From Pyxicephalus adspersus (taxonomy: Eukaryota; Chordata; Amphibia; Anura; Pyxicephalidae), in assembly GCF_032062135.1 (NCBI RefSeq), contig NC_092862.1, positions 63,953,693 through 64,017,692 of the forward strand: a stretch of 64,000 nt of DNA, given 5' to 3'. The notes beneath the pieces are model-generated. The model worked only from the letters and a program-made list of their open reading frames with translations, searched no databases and was not told the DNA's origin. Positions 58,299-64,000 of the stretch are shown piece by piece. The position numbers and the translations under genes are program-made. Numbering within the stretch: the first letter of the stretch is position 1; each line of letters opens with the position of its first letter.

Positions 58299-61200
58299 CA
58301 ATTTCAAAAGCTTTTTTTTATATAAAAGGCAATAAGTCATAGATAAAAATAGGTGTAAATAATCAATTCCAATTTTTCCAGATTATTACTTACTGTTCTA
58401 ATATCAAGTGGAGTACAGGACAGATAGAAAACAAATTAGGGGGAAGTGTATCCAGCCCAGGGTTGAACATATTTTAGAGAGGTTAGTCACTGATGTATAG
58501 CTCTTGTGTTCTAGAGACCCTGAGTTTTATTATGTTTTTATAGAGGCATATGGACAGGCGTTCCATCAATTGTACCTCTTGCATGGTTGAGAAAGTCTGA
58601 TTTTATGGAAGGAGATATTTGTTTCTATTTCAGGATAATAAAAAAAAATCAAAAGCCAAAAGCAAACCTAACTTTAATAGGAAACTACAGGAATGCAGTA
58701 ACGTTATCTTAGACAGTTTTGGAGTTTGCCATTATTGATTTGTCTTTTTTTAATGAAAAAATAATAAAGGCTGCTGAGACATACCTGCACTTAGTCAGCA
58801 GAAAAGACAAGTTTATCTTTGTTTTGATTTATAGATTTTACTTCGCCTGAATTAATAATATGGAACCTGGCTAAAACATGAATCATATATTTTATCAAAT
58901 TAACATGTCATTGTTTTATTTGTCTAAGAGCTGAAAATTCTAGCTATAGATCAACAAATAAGACATTTTAGTTTTAAAGAATACCAGTTAATTTGAAATA
59001 GAGTAGCTCTTTTAGGGATACCCGGTAACATTATAAATATGACATGCTGCCTTTCCTTTACCTTTCAGGGACACATGACAGACCACCTCCAAAATGTTTG
59101 TTTTATGCACAAACAAAGCATATTTCCATATTTTCATGGCATTTACTATGCATCTGCGGTGCAAAATGATATGAAAAATGGATATAGTGGTGCTTAATAA
59201 ACAAGTTCCAGACATAAATTCCTATTTTCTTACTTTGCTTCTTTTTTTTCTTACAACAACACAGAGTTCTTTGACATACTGTCAAATTTGTCTCATGCAC
59301 ACTTTTTATTGTCAGGTAAATCAGTCACATTCGCATTTTTTTTTAATTGTATTTAAATTAATTTTAAAGTAAATGTTGACATACGAATTTTTTGTAAAGT
59401 GGAAAATAGAGGCTGAAAGGCATAATTATTTCATTGTTTAATGTGCATGGCGAACTAGGATTACAGTGTACTGCACCCACGCGTTATACATCAGTCTACA
59501 TTCAACTACATTGGTTCAGGGATTATATAGCTATACACATCTAAGTGCAAACATTCATCCCTGGGCTTGGGTACGTCCTGTAGACAAGAAGTGAGAAAAA
59601 CAAAGGCATCTACTCCACAAATCTGATCATTTCAAGGTCTTCAAAACTACGTAACTACCAAAAAAGTATCTTTGTAGTGTTGCAAGGTAGTTTTAGATCA
59701 CATATTGCTAAAAGCAGGCAGCCCCCACATTGGAATAGTTATAGTGAAAATGTGCATATTTCTAGACCTGGACTCAGAATAAAGAAAGGCGACAGCTGTG
59801 TGTCATAGGCAGGGCTTAGCTAAACATATGCAGGGGCTGTCTGCTTCTAGTAGTTTGTGATCTCCTTTGTGTACATGCATGCAAAATAATTTGACAATGA
59901 TCAGGTATAGATTTCGGTACTGAATACATTAAAAAAAACAGATATCCATCAAAGCTGCTTTGTGAACAGCAAAATTCAACACACTGTTTCATACATATGT
60001 CTATCTATATTCAGTCTTCTGGCTAGCCTTAGAATCCTGCTAAAAATATGACAAAGATGATAAAAAGAAATGAGAATGAATGCATTCAATCAGTCGCCAT
60101 ATCCTGCAAGCAGTTCAGTTCAAGATGAACAGAACCAAAATTCCCGACTGCCACCCTAGGCCATTGCTTTGTTATACAGAATTCCATGCCGTGTTGGGAA
60201 TAAAAGAAGGCAGAAAGTAAGTTGCTGGACATTTACATTTTTGTCTTAGGTACTTGATAGTTTATCTGCATGACATATAAGATTGTTTCTTGTGTAGTGT
60301 TAGATTTAAATACATATACCCTTATTTCTTGAAGATCCTGATTTTTTTAACGCTGTAATAGAAAAAAAATATAGTTAAATAGTTAAATAGTAATAAATAT
60401 ATTTCACTTTTTCGTCAAATACATACATTGATAAGAACGTTCATTTAGCTGGTCACATATTGTATATAACTGGTACTTTTGTACCATTTTTTGTCCATTT
60501 TAGCAGCAAGTGGAAACTGGCGTTTTATTTATTTACACATAACATAATTCCTTGTAGCTATGAGTAAGATTAACTAGACCAGAAATGCAATGGATTTCCA
60601 GCATTTGGTATAGCTGTGATTAATAAACTACAGAAAGTTTATTTGCATTTTCAGATTGCAAGCTGTGTTCTGTTTCCTGATGTGAATTGGCTGCACAGTG
60701 TGTATCTTTGCATGTTACTCTTTTGTATTTGTAACAAATTGTTTCAAATGGAAACCAAATAATTCTTTCTGCACCCTACTGCTTTAAGATCTACATGTTT
60801 ATTTATGTGTAGTTGCTTAGCAATGGAAAGGTCTGAACACTGGAACAAATAATCATTTTGTCTATAAAAAAAAGAGATTGCTCATTAGTTAAAGGGGACA
60901 CATGCTTGTTTTAAATGGCTGGCTACATAAACAATTTTGCCTAGCACAATTGGCATCATGCAGCATACAGACGAGCAATACATTTATAAAGCTGGCAAGT
61001 GAATAACCAAGGGTAGATCAACAGTTTAAACATGTGTTCCTGGTAGTTAACAATGCATTATATCCCTGGCAAAAGTTTTGTGAAAATAGCAAATTGTTAG
61101 TATAAAGGACACTAATCCCTAAACTCTAGCCCCCACACCTAAACTTAATCTCTTAAACTTAGATTCAAATCTACGAGGACTGTGTAGGCTTGGCCATCGC

Positions 61201-61639
61201 TGAAGAAGATTTCCACTTTGTTGACAACAGTAGAGTGGGTCATGGTTGTCATGTTGAGGTATTTAGGTATCAGGGTCCCTGATAGCTTTAATGAAGCAAT
61301 GGTGTTGGAAGCTGATTAAATGTACTTCTATAAAGTTCTGCATAATTTAGTGTACTGAATGCCTTTTATTAGCTATTTTATGTGCAAGTCACAGTCAGCT
61401 TTTGGTTGATGTGTATATACAACCTGTGACTAAAAGATGTTTACTTTCATGCCTCTCTTGGACAGAATGTTATCTTATTCTTAAACTGGTGATTTAGGGC
61501 TTCGAAAGATTTTTTAAATCAATCAAACTGTTTGAAAAACTCAAGGGATTTTGAGGGCTGGCAAATAACTACCGATTTTTAGGATTTTATCGCTTATGTG
61601 TACTTTAATACAAACTTCAAAATGTTTCCTTCTATCGAA
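58299..61639. other. Intergenic, no gene recognised
   Basis: AT-rich sequence without a supportable gene or clear repeat family. The short open frames at 59012-59372 lie on both strands and have no domain. Confidence 0.4.
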
Positions 61640-61973
61640 ATTTATTGAGAAATGTACAGTTAGAAAAACCAATGTCACACACATATAAAAATTGCTAATG
61701 GCTCAGGAGTATGCAGGGGAAATAGGTAAGTGATAATATTATATTCAAACTGGGATTGGACCCTCACGAGAGACATTGTATTGGACGTTCTGATGGACTA
61801 TGGACATTTACACTACTAGGCTAAAGTAAGCCATTTTTTCTATTGTTTATACCTTCAGGAGTTGCTGAAAAGAAGCTGTTTTTTTAGTTATTTCAATAAA
61901 GATTGTGCTTGTTACATCCTTTTGGTGAAAAGCATGCTGGCTGGGGTGTGAGCTAATCCCCACACTTTACAAC
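61640..61973 (+). mobile_element. Probable 5' LTR of a Ty3/gypsy element (right part clear)
   Basis: An AATAAA at about 61897 precedes a T/G-rich stretch. The region ends CCCACACTTTACAAC, immediately followed by TGGCGCAGGATGGGG at 61974, which fits an LTR end and primer-binding site. The left LTR edge is a guess because no second LTR lies in the window. Confidence 0.5.
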
Positions 61974-62061
61974 TGGCGCAGGATGGGGGCAGCAGGACTG
62001 CAGGAAAGGTTTTTCGTTTAAAAAGTGACATTTAAAGGGCTAGGCTCCCAAAATTTTTGCT

Positions 62062-62700
62062 ATGGAGGAGCTGCTGCGACAAATGTAACTAGCCACTGTG
62101 CAGCTACAGAGGAGCGTAGTCAGCCAGACAGGAAGCCACAGAGGCACAGATGGTAGCTCTTGGGGATTCCACAGAGGCACAATTAAGGATGTTGGCTGAG
62201 ACTGTGCAGTGGTTACCAGAGGGGCAAGAAACCATGAGGGTTGCCTCAAGCAACCAGGTCATGAGGGGAGCCAGCAATTTTATCCAAAGGTTGACACCCA
62301 CATATGACACCCCTTTTCAGGCTGGGGAACCACAGAAGGCCTTTTTTGACCTTACCCCAAGGGACTCTTCAAATTATGACCGTCTCAAACCAGAGATCCT
62401 TGCCCATCTGGGAGTTACTACCACAGTCAGGGCGCAGCGGGTGTTATAGTGGAGATACTGCATCGATCTATTCCCCCCGGTCCCAGATGCATGATCTCAT
62501 ACAGTTGGCTACCAAGTGGCTGCAGCCTGAGACACTGACTGGTCCCCAGATAGTCCAGATAGAGGAGCTATACATCGTCGCTGAGGAGTTGTTGTCATCA
62601 AACTGTCCCCAAAATGCCACCTCCATCAGGAGAACCAGACCTCCCTCACCAGGAGATAATGCTGTCGGGAAAACCCCAGGACCCGCATGACCACACCCAA
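62062..62700 (+). pseudogene. Gypsy gag relic, SCAN-like
   Basis: Starts with ATG 62062 (MEELLRQM, then an early stop). The main readable frame starts about 62150 and includes MVALGDSTEAQLRMLAETVQ, FIQRLTPTYDTPF, EPQKAFFDLTP, YDRLKPEILAHLGVTT and TVRAQR. After a frame change near 62445 come SQMHDLIQLATKWLQPETLT then QIVQIEELYIVAEELLS. The helical segment with YDxLKxEILxxxGVT and the later LATKWLQPET match vertebrate Gmr1-type gag, from which the SCAN domain of zinc-finger proteins is thought to derive. The structural role would be particle assembly. Broken by at least two frame changes. Confidence 0.7.
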
Positions 62701-62869
62701 AGGTTCACTGTCTTTCCACCGAGATATCCAAACCCCGAGATGTCACACCTCAGAGAAGAGACCCTGTACAGTGCTGGCGGTGTTCGGCAGTGTGGAGGAT
62801 TGCAGGAGGAGGTAATTCTACACTCAAAGAGTGTGTACTGCTTCAGAGACAGGCCCGGACAGTTTCAAA

Positions 62870-63160
62870 CACAGGGTACAGGTGAACCAGGTCCCTGCCA
62901 AAGCCCTGTTGGACTCAGGTAGCATGGTGACTCTGGTACATGCTAAAGTGGTTGGCAAGGTTACATCTAGGGGAAAATCCCTCCGTGTAATGTGTATACA
63001 TGGTAATACTAAGACATACCCGACCGTGCCGGTCCAGATCAGTGCGAGCTAGGGGCACAGTTACTCACCTCATGGGGGTGGTGGGAAACCTTATAGGTGA
63101 TTTTGGTGCGAGACTTTCCTTTGCTTTGGATCTTGTCGGGGTGAGGAACAGAAAAAAATG
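62870..63160 (+). pseudogene. Gypsy aspartic protease relic
   Basis: VNQVPAKALLDSGSMVTLVH holds the LLDSGS active-site motif. KSLRVMCIHGNTKTYPTVPV follows, typical of gypsy proteases (a CIHGD-like block), and then after frame changes a stretch resembling the end of the domain. The protease would have processed the polyprotein. The frame ends at a stop near 63050. Confidence 0.75.
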
Positions 63161-63323
63161 CCTAATAAGTTGGTAAAGGATGCTCTCCCTATCACTGAGC
63201 AGGGAAAGGTTCCGGTATAGCCCCACCAGGTGGGAAATGGGGAAAAGGTTGACAGAAAAGTTGGGGGTTATTACTGGTCTCAAGCCTGGCCAGTTCTCTG
63301 GGGGGGAGTGTTCCCATTCCAGG

Positions 63324-63405
63324 TTATTATTATTATTATTATTATTATTAAACAGGATTTATATAGCGCCAACATATTACGCAGCGCTGTACATTAAATA
63401 GGGAT
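63324..63405 (+). repeat. ATT-headed short frog repeat, copy 3, inside the gypsy element
   Basis: (ATT)n head, then AAACAGGATTTATATAGCGCC, then AACATATTACGCAGCGCTGT. The cleanest of the three copies in the window. Confidence 0.75.
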
Positions 63406-63559
63406 TGGGGGTAGGAAGGACTCTGTATGTACAGCTAGGTGAGAGAAGGAGACCCACACCACCCCCTACTTTGTTGCCAGGTTATGGTGACAAATGATGT
63501 TGGGGGGGGCGGGGAATCTTCCTTTAGCCTTCTCGATCCTGTTTAAAAGTAAGTAGTGT

Positions 63560-64000
63560 GAATTTTGTACTGCCCAGTTGAGGGACCCTGCTTTGGTGAA
63601 TGTCAGGGACCGGATTTCGATAGTGGATGGAGTGTCTCAAGAACCCAGGGCTGAGGAAATATTTCCCCATTTTGCGATTAACGGAGATTTATTGTACTGG
63701 GTTACCAGAATCCGCGAGCAGAGGGTTGAACTGTTGCTTGTACTCCAGCAGTATAGGAGGATGGTAAAAATGATGCATAATGAGGTATTAGGAGGGTCAC
63801 CTGGGGGCTGAAAAAAACAGAAGCCCATATCACTGATTGTTTCTTCTGGCCAGGAATTAGGAAGGTGGTTAAATGGTTTTTTGCCTGCCCAACGTGCCAG
63901 CTAACAGCGCCAATAGCACATTTCCATAACCCCTTGGTGGCATTACCCATAATTGAAATTCCCTTTGAGCGAATAGCTATGGATATTGTGGGGCCCCTGG
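63560..64000 (+). pseudogene. Gypsy integrase N-terminal part, cut by the window edge
   Basis: ERF-type text begins GDLLYWVTRIREQRVELLLV, then a zinc-binding segment (YRRMVKMMHNEVLGG) in which the second His is replaced by Ser. After a frameshift in a run of A near 63812 come the CPTCQL-type Cys pair and a segment equivalent to IPFERIAMDIVGP, whose Asp is the first residue of the D,D,E catalytic triad. Integrase would have inserted the element DNA. The rest lies beyond 64000. Confidence 0.8.

Larger units (their letters stand above)
61974..64000 (+). mobile_element. Ty3/gypsy retrotransposon, Gmr1-like order, runs off the window
   Basis: In order: primer-binding site, gag, protease, a short linker with a nested ATT-headed repeat (63324-63405), then integrase up to the window edge. 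No reverse transcriptase or RNase H sequence lies between protease and integrase. In most gypsy elements reverse transcriptase comes between them, but in the Gmr1-like group integrase precedes it. The SCAN-like gag is also Gmr1-like. A simple deletion of reverse transcriptase is the alternative. Confidence 0.7.

Noticed and set aside
62890..63810. Deletion of reverse transcriptase as the only explanation for the gypsy layout
   Set aside because: Not fully excluded, but the Gmr1-like order explains the layout and the gag type together; kept as the alternative.

Overview
The window looks like nuclear DNA from an anuran amphibian (frog). It is AT-rich and gene-poor, holds one intron-containing host gene, and is crowded with relics of CR1, L1, Ty3/gypsy, retroviral, Tc1/mariner and hAT elements plus short hairpin elements. 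Several short families (an ATT-headed repeat, a palindromic MITE ending in a TTTATTAAAGCTCTCC-type motif, and CR1 3' tails ending in a TAACTATG octamer) are ones I associate with frog genomes. The organism call rests on repeat recognition and is not proven.

The only host protein gene I can support is a neuritin-family gene (nrn1/cpg15 type) on the + strand. It has three coding exons (17169-17223, 21309-21453, 24143-24374) with clean GT-AG junctions. A TATA box lies at 16909, the expected start site is near 16940, three upstream ORFs sit in the leader, and the 3' UTR probably ends at an AATAAA at 25333. The 143-residue product has a signal peptide, six cysteines and a hydrophobic GPI-type tail. 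Upstream lie a perfect CRE (15080), a long GATA microsatellite broken by an assembly gap, and a nine-copy degenerate tandem array (13.8-14.7 kb).

Left flank (1-13 kb): an unresolved LTR-like CT-rich block, a 5'-truncated CR1 tail, a palindromic MITE, a decayed retroviral env transmembrane-subunit fragment, a minisatellite, and a nearly full-length decayed copy of an uncharacterised multi-copy animal protein family (7143-8596). Right flank: a quiet stretch (25.4-32.2 kb); a pile of abutting and nested Tc1 and hAT elements (32.2-36.8 kb); a minisatellite split by a hAT MITE (38.4-39.5 kb); a hAT transposase relic interrupted by an L1-type segment with an intact ORF1 but no ORF2 (40.7-43.0 kb); a fold-back mariner element (48.1-48.6 kb); a hairpin-rich block (49.4-50.24 kb); a long CR1 with esterase, endonuclease and reverse transcriptase parts (54.8-58.0 kb); and a Ty3/gypsy element entering from the right edge (61.6-64 kb), in which protease is followed directly by integrase.

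The strongest candidates for something new are the ORF1-only L1-type insertion, the Gmr1-like domain order of the gypsy element, the fold-back mariner element, the uncharacterised protein-family relic, and the start-stop upstream ORF one base before the neuritin start codon. All family calls were made by eye without database searches.
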